Assembly (NCBI RefSeq): GCF_013363995.1
Contig: NZ_JABWGO010000001.1
Coordinates: forward strand, 558,001 to 622,000
Direction: 5' to 3'
Origin: Nonomuraea rhodomycinica
Lineage (GTDB): Bacteria; Actinomycetota; Actinomycetes; Streptosporangiales; Streptosporangiaceae
DNA: 64,000 nt
A program made the translations under genes and the position numbers. Below, in pieces: positions 17,404 through 26,199 of the stretch. Each line of letters begins with the position of its first letter. The first letter of the stretch is position 1. A model generated the notes under the pieces. That model did not search any database and had not been told where the DNA came from. It worked only from the letters and a program-made list of their open reading frames with translations.

Positions 17404-18411
17404 TCAGGCCGGCCTGGCCGTGCTCGCCCGGACGACCAGGGTGGTGGCCAGCTCGATCCGGGTGCCGGTGGACTCGCCGGGATGGGACAGCTCGTCGGCG
17501 ACCAGCCGGATGGCCTCGTTGGCCATGTCGCCGAGCGGCTGGCGGACGCTGGTGAGCGGGGGCGACATGGTCTCGCAGACCGGCGCGTCGTCGAAGCCCA
17601 CGACCGACAGCTCGCCGGGCACCCGGATGCCGCGCTCGGCCGCGGCCTGGTACACGCCGGCGGCCATCAGGTCGGAGCCCGCGAAGACGGCGGTGGGCCG
17701 CTCGGGCAGGTCGAGCAGTTCGCCGCCGCGCTCCTTGCCGCCGCCGACGAGGAAGTCGCCGAAGCGGGTCAGGCGGGGGTCGGGCTCGATGCCGAACGTG
17801 CGGTGCGCGGCGAGGTAGCCCTCCTGCCGGTCGAGCGTGCACCGGACGTCGCGGGGCCCGCCGACGAAGCCGATGCGGGTGTGCCCGAGCTCCAGCAGAT
17901 GGGTGGCCGCCATGACGCCGCCGGACCAGTTCGTGGCGCCGACCGTCGAGAGCCGGGGGTCGCCCTGGCCGACCGGGTCGAGCAGCACCAGGGGCACGCG
18001 CAGCAGCTCCTGGATGGCGGTGACCTCCTCCTGGCCGGCCCGCCACAGGACGAGCACGATGCCGTCGGTGCCGCGTCTGCGCAGGATGCCGAGCCACTGG
18101 CGCAGGTCGAAGTCGGGCCGCGCGGAGGAGGTGACGACGAGGGAGAACCCCCAGCGGGCCGCGGCCCGCTCGGCGCCGCTGATGAGGGCCTGCGCCCAGG
18201 GCGAGCCCAGGCCGCCGATGAGCAGGTCGACCAGGCCGGCCCGGGGCGCGCCGGCCGGGCGGGGCGCCTCGTAGCCGAGGGCCCGGACCGCGTCGAGGAC
18301 CTTCTCCCGCGTGGCGGCCGAGACGTGCTTCCTGCCGCTGAGGACCTTGGAGACGGTCGGGACCGAGACGGCGGCGGCGGCGGCGACGTCGGCGAGCGTG
18401 GCTCGTGGCAC
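17404..18411 (-). CDS. LacI-family regulator, probable repressor of the adjacent GH3 glycosidase
   Basis: 335 residues. The helix-turn-helix is at residues 4-25 (TLADVAAAAAVSVPTVSKVL) with hinge helix SAATREKVLDAVRALGYE, then a periplasmic-binding-protein-like sensor domain (60-330). It is divergent from a GH3 glycosidase, and the gap carries several GAAA/TTTC boxes of the type bound by actinobacterial xylan/cellobiose LacI regulators. It likely releases DNA on binding a short beta-linked oligosaccharide (inference). Confidence 0.87.
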   Translation of the reverse strand: MPRATLADVAAAAAVSVPTVSKVLSGRKHVSAATREKVLDAVRALGYEAPRPAGAPRAGLVDLLIGGLGSPWAQALISGAERAAARWGFSLVVTSSARPDFDLRQWLGILRRRGTDGIVLVLWRAGQEEVTAIQELLRVPLVLLDPVGQGDPRLSTVGATNWSGGVMAATHLLELGHTRIGFVGGPRDVRCTLDRQEGYLAAHRTFGIEPDPRLTRFGDFLVGGGKERGGELLDLPERPTAVFAGSDLMAAGVYQAAAERGIRVPGELSVVGFDDAPVCETMSPPLTSVRQPLGDMANEAIRLVADELSHPGESTGTRIELATTLVVRASTARPA

Positions 18412-18712
18412 GGGACCTCCTGTGACCGAAATATTTCGGGAAAAGTCCGCTGGGGCGAGGTTGCCCGCGGAGCGAGGCCGGTCGGCGTGGGGCGCGGCGG
18501 GCCGCGAGTATTGACACGCTGACGAGCGGGAGCCTAGCGTGACGCGACGGAAAAGTCACGGAAATTGTTCAGAAAGTTGGCCAGAAACTTTCCGAACCCT
18601 CTGCCTCTTCCCGAAACCCTTCGCACCTCCGCGCGTCCCCGTCCCCGCCGCCGGGTCGCGCCCGCCTGATGGGAGATGGCCGCACCATGAGGTTCCACGA
18701 GGACGGACACCG
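18412..18712. promoter_or_regulatory. Divergent promoter region with multiple GAAA/TTTC operator boxes
   Basis: This 301-bp gap holds no gene. CCGAAATATTTCGG (18426-18439) is a perfect 14-bp palindrome next to the LacI gene. GAAAGTT (18572-18578) and AACTTTC (18586-18592) form an inverted repeat that includes GAAACTTTC, the core of the CGAAACTTTCG box known upstream of actinomycete xylanase genes. CGAAACCCTTCG (18612-18623) is a weaker copy. These are probable operators for the LacI regulator on both promoters. Confidence 0.68.
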
Positions 18713-21052
18713 GTGAACGCCGCGGACCCGCAGAGCCTGCACGGCCGCCGGTCGCGGCGGGTAGAGGAGCTGGTGGCCGGGCTGTCGCTGGACGAGAAGC
18801 TCGCCCAGCTCGTCGGCGTCTGGCTGGACGTCGACCGCGAGGAGGGCGTCGTCGCCCCGCTCCAGGACGCGATGCAGGGCGAGGACGTCGAGTTCGAGAC
18901 GTTCGCCCGCCACGGCCTCGGGCACGTCACCCGCCACTTCGGCACCCGGCCCGTCGACCCCGGGTGGGCGAGCGCGCGGCTCGCCGAGCGGCAGCGCTGG
19001 CTGATGGAGCGCACCCGGCCGGGGATCCCCGCCCTGGCCCACGAGGAGTGCCTGACCGGCCTGGCCGCCTGGCGGGCCACGACCTACCCGGTGCCGCCCG
19101 CGTGGGGGGCGTCCTTCGACCCCGGCCTGGTGGAGCGGATGGCGCGGCGGATCGGCGAGGACATGGCGGCGCTCGGCGTCCACCAGGGTCTCGCCCCGGT
19201 GCTCGACGTGATCCGCGACCAGCGCTGGGGCCGGGTCGAGGAGTGCGTCTCGGAGGACCCGTACGAGGTCGCCGTGGTCGGCGCGGCGTACGTGCGGGGG
19301 CTCCAGTCGGCGGGCGTGATCGCCACGCTGAAGCACTTCGTCGGCTACAGCAACTCGCGGGCCGGCCGCAACCTCGCGCCGGTCCACGCGGGCCCCCGCG
19401 AGGTGGCCGACACGCTGCTGTTCCCGTTCGAGGTGGCGGTGCGCGACGCGGGCGCCGGCTCGGTCATGCACTCGTACGCGGAGATCGACGGCGTGCCCGT
19501 CGCGGCCGACCCCACGTACCTGACCGCGGTGCTGCGCGACGCGTGGCGGTTCGAGGGCACCGTGGTCGCCGACTACTTCGCGGTGGCGTTCCTGCACACC
19601 CTGCACGCGGTGGCGGCCGACGCCGGGGACGCGGCCGTCCAGGCGCTCACCGCCGGGATCGACGTGGAGCTGCCCACCGGCGTCGCCTACCTGGAGCCGC
19701 TGAAGCGGGCCGTGCTGGCCGGGCACGTCCCCGAGGACCTGGTGGACCGGGCGCTGCGCCGCGTGCTCGCCCAGAAGGCCGCGCTCGGCCTGCTGGACGA
19801 CGACTACCAGCCCGAGCCGTCCGGCCCCGTGGACCTCGACCCGCCCGCGTCGCGCGAGGTGGCGCGCCGGCTGGCCGAGGAGTCGGTCGTGCTGCTCGCC
19901 AACGACGGCGTGCTGCCTCTCGGCGGCGCGGCCGGGCGGCGGGTCGCGGTCCTCGGGCCGAACGCGGACAGCGTCGCCGCGCTGTTCGGCTGCTACGCGT
20001 TCGTCAACCACGTCCTGCCGCGGTTCCCGGACGTCGCGCCCGGCATCGAGGCCCCCACGCTCCTCGACGCGCTGCGCGCCGAGCTGCCGGAGGCCGAGGT
20101 GCTCCACGAGCGGGGCACGGGCGTGGACGACGGCGACCGCACGGGCATCGCCGCCGCCGCCCGGCTGGCCGCCTCCTGCGACGTGGCGATCCTCGTGCTG
20201 GGCGACCGGTCCGGGCTGTTCGGCCGGGGCACCTCCGGCGAGGGCTGCGACGTGGAGTCGCTGGACCTGCCCGGCGCCCAGGCCGAGCTGGCCGAGGCCG
20301 TGCTCGCCACCGGCACGCCGGTGGTCGTGGTGCTCCTGACCGGCCGCGCGTACGCGGTGCCCGGCCTGCTCGGCCGGGCCGCCGCGGTGGTGCAGGCGTT
20401 CTTCCCCGGCGAGGAGGGCGCGGGAGCCGTCGCCCGGGTGCTCAGCGGCGCGGTCAACCCCTCCGGCCGGCTGCCCATGAGCATGCCGCGCTCGGCGGCC
20501 GGCCAGCCGTACAGCTATCTGCACCCGCGGCTCGGCGCGGCCAGCTCCGTGAGCAACATCGACCCGGCGCCGGCGCTGCCGTTCGGCCACGGCCTGAGCT
20601 ACACCGCCTTCGCCTACTCCGGCCTGACCGCCGACGAGAGCGCGCCCGCCGCCGGCGGGTCGATCCGCTGCGCGGTGACCGTCCGCAACACGGGCGGGCG
20701 GCCGGGCGCGGAGGTGGTCCAGGTGTACGCCTCCGACACCGTCGCCTCGGTCACCCGGCCGCTCGCCCAGCTCGTCGGGTTCGCCCGGGTCGAGCTGGAG
20801 CCGGGCCAGGCCGCGCGCGTCGGCTTCGACGTGCCGCTGCGGCTGCTGGCGTTCACCGGCCGGGACGGGCGGCGGGTGGTCGAGCCGGGCGAGGTGGTGG
20901 TCTCGGTGCGCCGCTCGGCCGCCGACGTCGTCGCCGAGCGGCCGGTCACGATCACGGGGCCGGTGTACGAGGTCACCGGCGCCGAACGCCGGCTCACCGA
21001 GGTCAGCGTTCGCCTCCTGGCCGACCGGCCCGCCACGGAGGACCCGTCGTGA
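18713..21052 (+). CDS. Glycoside hydrolase family 3 (beta-glucosidase/beta-xylosidase)
   Basis: 779 residues from GTG 18713 (GAGG about 10 nt upstream); the open frame extends further 5' but that part is promoter DNA. The GH3 N-terminal TIM barrel contains KHFVGYSNSRAGRN and the nucleophile Asp in VVADYFAV. The second alpha/beta sandwich domain has ESVVLLANDGVLPL, and a C-terminal fibronectin-III-like domain starts at VTVRNTGGRPGAEVVQVY. There is no signal peptide, so it acts on sugars already inside the cell. The LacI neighbour and xylan-type boxes favour xylo- or cello-oligosaccharides. Confidence 0.9.
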   Translation: MNAADPQSLHGRRSRRVEELVAGLSLDEKLAQLVGVWLDVDREEGVVAPLQDAMQGEDVEFETFARHGLGHVTRHFGTRPVDPGWASARLAERQRWLMERTRPGIPALAHEECLTGLAAWRATTYPVPPAWGASFDPGLVERMARRIGEDMAALGVHQGLAPVLDVIRDQRWGRVEECVSEDPYEVAVVGAAYVRGLQSAGVIATLKHFVGYSNSRAGRNLAPVHAGPREVADTLLFPFEVAVRDAGAGSVMHSYAEIDGVPVAADPTYLTAVLRDAWRFEGTVVADYFAVAFLHTLHAVAADAGDAAVQALTAGIDVELPTGVAYLEPLKRAVLAGHVPEDLVDRALRRVLAQKAALGLLDDDYQPEPSGPVDLDPPASREVARRLAEESVVLLANDGVLPLGGAAGRRVAVLGPNADSVAALFGCYAFVNHVLPRFPDVAPGIEAPTLLDALRAELPEAEVLHERGTGVDDGDRTGIAAAARLAASCDVAILVLGDRSGLFGRGTSGEGCDVESLDLPGAQAELAEAVLATGTPVVVVLLTGRAYAVPGLLGRAAAVVQAFFPGEEGAGAVARVLSGAVNPSGRLPMSMPRSAAGQPYSYLHPRLGAASSVSNIDPAPALPFGHGLSYTAFAYSGLTADESAPAAGGSIRCAVTVRNTGGRPGAEVVQVYASDTVASVTRPLAQLVGFARVELEPGQAARVGFDVPLRLLAFTGRDGRRVVEPGEVVVSVRRSAADVVAERPVTITGPVYEVTGAERRLTEVSVRLLADRPATEDPS

Positions 21053-21144
21053 CCCCGGGCGCCGGGCCGTAGGCCGCGACGCGGCCCGCGCGGGAGGCTA
21101 GGATCGCCGAACATCGTTCTGGCCCCATGTGAGGATGTGCGCGG

Positions 21145-22674
21145 ATGACCACTCGCCGGCATGCCATCGGAGACCTCCTGCGCCGCACGGCCGCGCGGCA
21201 CCCCGCCAAGACCGCGATCGTGTACGGCGGGCTGAGGCAGAGCTACGCCGACCTCGACCGGGTGGTCAACCGCACCGCCAACGCCCTCGCCGCCCGCGGC
21301 GTGGGCAAGGGCGACCGGTTCGCGGTGTTCAGCCACAACAACCACGCGTTCGTGGTGGCCTACTTCGCGCTGGCCCGCCTCGGGGCGATCTCCGTGCCGG
21401 TCAACTTCATGCTCGGCGCGGCCGAGGTGGGCTACATCCTGGAGCACTCCGGGGCCACGGGCATCCTCGTGGAGGAGGCGCTGCTGCCGGTGGCGCGGGA
21501 GGCCGTCACCGATCGGGTCGCGGTCCGCGGCGTCATCGGCGCCGGGACGTCCTCCGGCGGCTGGGAGCCGTTCGAGGCGTGGGTGGCGCACGGCGACGAC
21601 TCCGAGCCGGACGTGGACATCGCCGACGACGACCCGGTGCAGCTCATGTACACCAGCGGCACCGAGTCGCGGCCCAAGGGCGCGGCGCTGTCCAGCCGGA
21701 GCCTGATCGCCCAGTACGTCACGTGCGTGGTGGACGGCGAGATGCGCCACGACGACGTCGAGGTGCACGCTCTGCCGCTCTACCACTGCGCGCAACTGCA
21801 CTGCTTCCTCACGCCCGGCGTCTACCTGGGCGCCACGAACGTCGTCCTGCCCGGTCCCGACCCGGCCGCCGTCCTGGCCGCGATCGAGGCGGAGCGGGCC
21901 ACCAAGCTGTTCTGCCCGCCGACCGTGTGGATCGCCCTGCTGCGCCACCCCGACTTCGACCGGCGCGACCTGTCGTCGCTGCGCAAGGGCTACTACGGGG
22001 CGTCCATCATGCCGGTGGAGGTGCTGAAGGAGATCGCCGCGCGGCTGCCGGAGGTGCGGCTGTTCAACTTCTACGGCCAGACCGAGATGGCGCCGGTGGC
22101 CACCATCCTCGGCCCGGACGAGCAGCTCACCCGCCTCGGCTCGGCCGGCCGCCCCGCGCTCAACGTGGAGACGCGCGTCGTGGACGAGGAGGACCGGCCG
22201 GTGCCGCCCGGGGTGGTGGGCGAGATCGTGCACCGCAGCCCGCACGCGATGCTCGGCTACTGGAACGACCCCGGCAAGACCGCCGAGGTCTTCCGCGGCG
22301 GCTGGTTCCACAGCGGCGACCTCGGTGTCATGGACGCCGACGGCTACCTCACGGTCGTGGACCGCAAGAAGGACATGATCAAGTCGGGTGGCGAGAACGT
22401 CGCCAGCCGCGAGGTCGAGGAGGCCATCTACGGGCACCCGGCGGTGGCCGAGGCCGCGGTGTTCGGGGTGCCGGACGAGAGGTGGATCGAGGCGGTGACG
22501 GCCGCGGTGGTGCTGCGCGAGGGAGCCGCGCTGACGGCCGAGGAGCTGATCGCGTTCCTGCGGGAGCGGCTGGCGCCGTTCAAGACGCCCAAGCGGGTGA
22601 CGTTCGTGGAGGCCCTGCCGAAGAACGCCAGCGGCAAGGTCCTCAAGCGCGAGCTCCGCGCCACCGTCCTGTGA
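21145..22674 (+). CDS. Acyl-CoA synthetase / AMP-dependent ligase (FadD-like)
   Basis: 509 residues. ATP/AMP-binding P-loop YTSGTESRPKG, adenylation motifs FYGQTE and GWFHSGDLGVMDADGYL, hinge DRKKDMIKSGGENV and the catalytic Lys near the end in NASGKVLKRELR are all intact. It activates a carboxylic acid to an acyl-CoA via an acyl-AMP; chain length unknown. It is a single transcription unit; a GC-rich hairpin just after the stop (22679-22695) may terminate it. Confidence 0.9.
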   Translation: MTTRRHAIGDLLRRTAARHPAKTAIVYGGLRQSYADLDRVVNRTANALAARGVGKGDRFAVFSHNNHAFVVAYFALARLGAISVPVNFMLGAAEVGYILEHSGATGILVEEALLPVAREAVTDRVAVRGVIGAGTSSGGWEPFEAWVAHGDDSEPDVDIADDDPVQLMYTSGTESRPKGAALSSRSLIAQYVTCVVDGEMRHDDVEVHALPLYHCAQLHCFLTPGVYLGATNVVLPGPDPAAVLAAIEAERATKLFCPPTVWIALLRHPDFDRRDLSSLRKGYYGASIMPVEVLKEIAARLPEVRLFNFYGQTEMAPVATILGPDEQLTRLGSAGRPALNVETRVVDEEDRPVPPGVVGEIVHRSPHAMLGYWNDPGKTAEVFRGGWFHSGDLGVMDADGYLTVVDRKKDMIKSGGENVASREVEEAIYGHPAVAEAAVFGVPDERWIEAVTAAVVLREGAALTAEELIAFLRERLAPFKTPKRVTFVEALPKNASGKVLKRELRATVL

Positions 22675-22774
22675 CGACCGGCCGGGCGGGCCGGCGTGGG
22701 GAGCGGTGATCTTTCGCGGCCGGGACGGACGACTCGGCCGCGGGTTGTCGGTGCCGGGGAGTAGGGTCGCTCCC

Positions 22775-23599
22775 ATGGATCGGCAACTCACCCTCATGGC
22801 CGTGCACGCCCACCCCGACGACGAGTGTCTGAGCACCGGCGGCGTGCTCGCCCGCTACACCGACGAGGGCATCCGCACGGTCCTCGTCACCTGCACCAAC
22901 GGCGAGCAGGGCGACGGACCGGGCGGCGTCAAGCCGGGCGAGGCCGGTCACGACGACGCGGCGGTGGCCGAGCGGCGGCTGGAGGAGCTGCGCGAGTCCG
23001 TGGCCCACCTCGGCATCGACCACCTGGAGCTGCTGGGCTACCGCGACTCCGGCATGGAGGGCTGGGAGACCAACCAGCACCCCGAGGCGTTCGCCAACGT
23101 CCCGGTCGAGGCCGCCGCGGCCCGGCTGGCCGAGCTGATCGAGCGCTACCGCCCGCAGGTCGTCGTGACGTACGACGAGACCGGCGGCAGCGGCTACAAC
23201 CACCCCGACCACGTGCAGACCCACCGCGTCGCCGTGGCCGCCGTCGAGGCCACCGGCATCCCCGACAAGCTCTACTACACGGCCATCCCGCGGGCGGCCA
23301 TCAAGCGGATGTTCGAGCTGATGGCCGAGTCCGGGGTCGACTTCGGCGACTTCCAGCCGTCCGACGACTTCGGCACCCCCGACGAGCTGGTGACGACCGT
23401 CGTCGAGGTCGCGCCGTGGGTGGAGCGCAAGTTCAAGGCGCTGCAGGCGCACGAGAGCCAGGGCGACAACATCTTCCTGCTCAGCATGCCGGAGGAGACG
23501 CAGCAGGAGGCGTTCTCGCACGAGTCGTTCACCCTGGTGCGCAGCCGCGTCGACACCCCGGACCACGAGGACGACCTCTTCGCCGGCCTGCGCCCGTAA
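22775..23599 (+). CDS. PIG-L family deacetylase/amidase, related to mycothiol conjugate amidase Mca and MshB
   Basis: 274 residues. Zinc motif AHPDDE near residue 12 and the second ligand in NHPDH near residue 147 define the family. The start LMAVHAHPDDE, the KLYYTAIPR segment and the closing SRVD...FAGLRP resemble Mca, which cleaves mycothiol S-conjugates during detoxification. Mca versus another PIG-L activity cannot be separated by eye. ATG 22775 is the best start since the zinc motif normally begins within 15 residues. Confidence 0.82.
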   Translation: MDRQLTLMAVHAHPDDECLSTGGVLARYTDEGIRTVLVTCTNGEQGDGPGGVKPGEAGHDDAAVAERRLEELRESVAHLGIDHLELLGYRDSGMEGWETNQHPEAFANVPVEAAAARLAELIERYRPQVVVTYDETGGSGYNHPDHVQTHRVAVAAVEATGIPDKLYYTAIPRAAIKRMFELMAESGVDFGDFQPSDDFGTPDELVTTVVEVAPWVERKFKALQAHESQGDNIFLLSMPEETQQEAFSHESFTLVRSRVDTPDHEDDLFAGLRP

Positions 23600-23609
23600 C
23601 CCGCGTCCG

Positions 23610-23669
23610 GCGCGTGCCCCGGCGCGGTCGCGGCGCGTGCCCCGCGCGGTCGCGGCACGTGCCCGGCGG
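23610..23669. repeat. Tandem repeat after the PIG-L gene stop
   Basis: GCGCGTGCCCC recurs at 23610 and 23633 and as GCACGTGCCC at 23655, a 22-23 bp period with GCGCGGTCGCG between. It begins 11 bp after the stop codon. Confidence 0.65.
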
Positions 23670-23719
23670 GCTCCGGCCCGCCGCGACGCGGACCCGGCCG
23701 GTCGTGTCATGATCACGAC

Positions 23720-24169
23720 GTGAGGTCAGAGCACCGCGCCGACCCGCGCGGCTACGTCCAGGCCGTCGCCGCCCAACTGGCGGAGACGGGCCTGGGCAAC
23801 GGCGGCGCCGTCGCCGTCGAGCGGCCGGGTCCGCCCAGGCGGGTTCTGGTGATCCGTCTCGACAGCGACTTCCACTGGGAAGCCGCGAGCCTGGCGGACG
23901 CCGACGCTCTCCGGCTCGAATGGGACGAGGAGCGCGGGTGGGCGTTGCACGAGGTCCACACCGTCGGCCACCTGCACTCGACCGCGTACACCTACTACGC
24001 CCTCGGCCTGGGGCTGGTGCCGGAGCCCGCCGAGGTCGCCCACGTCGTCAGGCAGTTCCTGGCCGACGAGCTCATTCTCGGCACAGGCCAGGGGCCGCGG
24101 CTCCGCCGCAGCGCCGACGACGACGCGGACCTGGAAAGGCTGCTCGCCACGTATCCGCCCGCCGGGTGA
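23720..24169 (+). CDS. Small conserved actinobacterial protein, possibly DUF6292-like
   Basis: 149 residues from GTG 23720. A YVQAVAAQLAETGL helix, a central beta region with VLVIRLDSDFHWEA and LRLEWDEERGWALHE, then a helical C-terminus. The W-D-E-x-x-G-W element and the overall layout recall DUF6292-type proteins, which occur in actinomycetes and have no known role. No signal peptide or membrane segment. The gap to the convergent SDR is 33 bp. Confidence 0.6.
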   Translation: MRSEHRADPRGYVQAVAAQLAETGLGNGGAVAVERPGPPRRVLVIRLDSDFHWEAASLADADALRLEWDEERGWALHEVHTVGHLHSTAYTYYALGLGLVPEPAEVAHVVRQFLADELILGTGQGPRLRRSADDDADLERLLATYPPAG

Positions 24170-24202
24170 GCGCGCCGCCGGACCGGCCATGGGCACCGGC
24201 GC

Positions 24203-24889
24203 TCAGGCGACCGTGAAGCCGCCGTCCACCGGCAGGATCGTGCCCGTCACGTACGTCGCGCCGATGAGGTAGCGGATCGCCTCGGCCACGTCGTCCGCGC
24301 GGCCGACCCGCTTGGCCGGCAGCCCGCCGGCCATCGCCGCGAACTGCTCCCGCCTGGCCTCCTCCGGCAGGAACGACCACCACGGCGTGTCGATCACCCC
24401 GGGCGACACCACGTTGACCCGGACCGGCGCCAGCTCGGCGGCCAGCGGCGGCACCATCCGCTCGATCGCCCCGTTCACGGCGGCCAGCGTCACCGTGCCC
24501 GGCAGCGCCGCCCGCGCGGAGGCCGCCGAGACGAGCACGATCGACTCGGTCACCTTGGCGTGCCGGATCGCCGACAGGTAGCCGAACAGCTTGCCCTCGA
24601 ACGCCGCCCGGACGTCCTCCGCCCCGGTCTCGGTGACCGGCCGGATGCCGCCACCGCCGGAGCTGAACGCGAGCACGAGGTGGTCGACCGGGCCGGTCCG
24701 GTCGAAGAAGGCGGCGACCTGCTCCTCGTCCATGCCGTCCACCGCCTCGGCCTGGGCCACCCGGTCCTTCACGGCGGCCAGGCGCTCCGGGTCACGGCCG
24801 GTGACGATCACCTCGGCGCCGTCGGCCGTCAGCCGCTCGGCCGTCGCCAGGCCGATGCCGGAGGTCCCACCCATGATGACAACGCGCAT
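24203..24889 (-). CDS. SDR-fold protein with a substituted catalytic Tyr/Lys pair
   Basis: 228 residues. The cofactor loop GGTSGIG and the closing VTGTILPVDGGF are classical SDR. The usual Tyr-x-x-x-Lys is replaced: the segment aligning with YSASKAALERL reads LAAVNGAIERM, so Tyr becomes Leu and Lys becomes Asn, although the preceding Ser (VLVSAAS) is kept. It may still bind NAD(P) but probably cannot do the standard hydride-transfer chemistry. ATG 24889. It is divergent from a TetR gene with two matching operators between them, so it is the likely target of that regulator. Confidence 0.8.
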   Translation of the reverse strand: MRVVIMGGTSGIGLATAERLTADGAEVIVTGRDPERLAAVKDRVAQAEAVDGMDEEQVAAFFDRTGPVDHLVLAFSSGGGGIRPVTETGAEDVRAAFEGKLFGYLSAIRHAKVTESIVLVSAASARAALPGTVTLAAVNGAIERMVPPLAAELAPVRVNVVSPGVIDTPWWSFLPEEARREQFAAMAGGLPAKRVGRADDVAEAIRYLIGATYVTGTILPVDGGFTVA

Positions 24890-24906
24890 CGCGCGCCCCC
24901 TTTTGT

Positions 24907-24955
24907 AGACACAGCGTCTCGATATGTCGTCAGACTAATCCGAGACACGACGTCT
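24907..24955. promoter_or_regulatory. Two TetR-type operators between the SDR and TetR genes
   Basis: AGACACAGCGTCT (24907-24919) and AGACACGACGTCT (24943-24955) share AGAC-N5-GTCT symmetry and lie 36 bp apart. Flanks also match when one is reversed (TGTAGAC... versus ...GTCTTGTA). One site is next to each gene start, fitting co-repression by the TetR at 24970. Confidence 0.7.
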
Positions 24956-24969
24956 TGTAAAGTGAGGCC

Positions 24970-25593
24970 ATGACGGATCAACGGGGCCCGGGGCGGCCCC
25001 GCAGCGAGGCGGCGCGGCAGGCCGTCCTCAACGCGGCGATGCTCGACCTGGACGAGCACGGCTACGCGGCGCTGACCATGCAGGGCATCGCCGCGCGCGC
25101 CGGGGTGGGCAAGCAGACGGTCTACCGCTGGTGGTCCTCCAAGGCGGACGTCGTGCTGGAAGCGCTGATCGAACGGGCCGAGAAGATCGTCGTCGCACCG
25201 GACGCGGGCACGCTTGAGGCCGACCTGGACGCGTTCCTGACGGCGACGTTCCGCGAGCACGGCCTGCGGCGGGTGCTGACCGGGCTGATGGCGCAGGCGC
25301 TGCTCGACCCGGAGTTCGCCGTGGCGTTCCGCGACCGGTTCCTGTTCAGCCGCCGCGCCGCGCTGCGGCAGATCCTCGACCGCGCCGCCGCTCGCGGCGA
25401 GATCCCCGGTGACGTGGACCGGGAGCTGCTCATCGACATGGTGTACGGGCTGCTGTGGTACCGGCTCATGCTGGACCACGCCCCTCTGGGGGAGCCGGTG
25501 GGGCGGCAGCTGACCGGCCTTCTCCTGCGCGCCGTCTCCGCCCCGCCTCCCGGCACCGGCGCCGCGTCGAAGCCCTCCGGCCCGATGTCCTGA
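24970..25593 (+). CDS. TetR/AcrR family transcriptional regulator
   Basis: 207 residues. DNA-binding domain residues 8-58: GRPRSEAARQAVLNAAMLDL, then TMQGIAARAGVGKQTVYRWW and SSKADVVLEAL. The C-terminal helices (ATFREHGLRRVLTGLMAQAL, YGLLWYRLMLDHAPL) look like the TetR_C_33-type ligand domain. ATG 24970 follows GTGAGG. It probably controls itself and the divergent SDR gene. Confidence 0.88.
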   Translation: MTDQRGPGRPRSEAARQAVLNAAMLDLDEHGYAALTMQGIAARAGVGKQTVYRWWSSKADVVLEALIERAEKIVVAPDAGTLEADLDAFLTATFREHGLRRVLTGLMAQALLDPEFAVAFRDRFLFSRRAALRQILDRAAARGEIPGDVDRELLIDMVYGLLWYRLMLDHAPLGEPVGRQLTGLLLRAVSAPPPGTGAASKPSGPMS

Positions 25594-25623
25594 CGCCGGG
25601 CCCCCGGTTCCGGCGCCTCAGGA
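25588..25623. terminator. Bidirectional hairpin between convergent genes
   Basis: TCCTGA (25588-25593) pairs with TCAGGA (25618-25623), and CGCCGG (25594-25599) pairs with CCGGCG (25610-25615). The stop codons of both convergent genes are inside the outer stem. Confidence 0.65.
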
Positions 25624-26187
25624 CGCCGAGGCGCGCAGCGCGTGGACGGCGGCCAGCACCTCCTCGCGGTTGCCCGCCGCCTTCATCCAGGCGGGCAGCC
25701 GCTCCAGCATCGTCTGCGACCCCGCCGTCACCGGCCGCTCCCGCAGCGGCGCCGCCAGGTACGCCTCCAGCACGTCCAGGTGCGCCAGGTTGTACGCCCA
25801 GAGCGTCCCGCCGCGGCAGGGCCGCCGCAACCACAGCGGCAGCCCGAAGTACGGGTCGTCCGGGCCGCCGAGGCGCGGCACCGCGTACGGGCCGCCCGAG
25901 GTGAAGTACGGGTCGCCACGGCCGGGCTCCCAGCGGGAGGGCGCCCGGTCGGCGCAGCGCCCGCACCCGCCGCAGGTCAGCCGGTGGGGCGCCGTCAGCC
26001 AGCCCACGGCGTACGCGTGCCGCTCCCGGTGGTCGGGGTGGACCGCCACGAGCGCGCGGCCGTCGCAGCGCGGGCACCGCACGAGGATCTCCCGGGCGAA
26101 GTGCCACAGCCGCCACCCCGGGTCCCGGAACCGCTCCCCCACGTCAGCGACCTCCCACCCGGCGCGCCCGCTCCCCGACCATCCCAC
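25618..26187 (-). CDS. Zinc-ribbon-containing protein of unknown function
   Basis: Up to 189 residues. Two Cys pairs, CPRCDG near residue 38 and CGGCGRC near residue 73, are spaced like a treble-clef/zinc-ribbon site; the rest is Trp/Pro/Arg-rich and ends in a short helical domain (LERLPAWMKAAGNREEVLAAV). GTG 26187 gives 189 residues; GTG 26142 has the better ribosome site (GGGAGG) and may be the true start (174 residues). It follows the LacI gene by 12 bp and may share its transcript. Confidence 0.68.
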   Translation of the reverse strand: MGWSGSGRAGWEVADVGERFRDPGWRLWHFAREILVRCPRCDGRALVAVHPDHRERHAYAVGWLTAPHRLTCGGCGRCADRAPSRWEPGRGDPYFTSGGPYAVPRLGGPDDPYFGLPLWLRRPCRGGTLWAYNLAHLDVLEAYLAAPLRERPVTAGSQTMLERLPAWMKAAGNREEVLAAVHALRASAS

Positions 26188-26199
26188 CGCAGCCCCGCC

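Noticed and set aside
18539..18712. N-terminal extension of the GH3 protein from GTG 18539
   Set aside because: This stretch contains the operator boxes and lacks protein-like conservation; the domain starts after GTG 18713.
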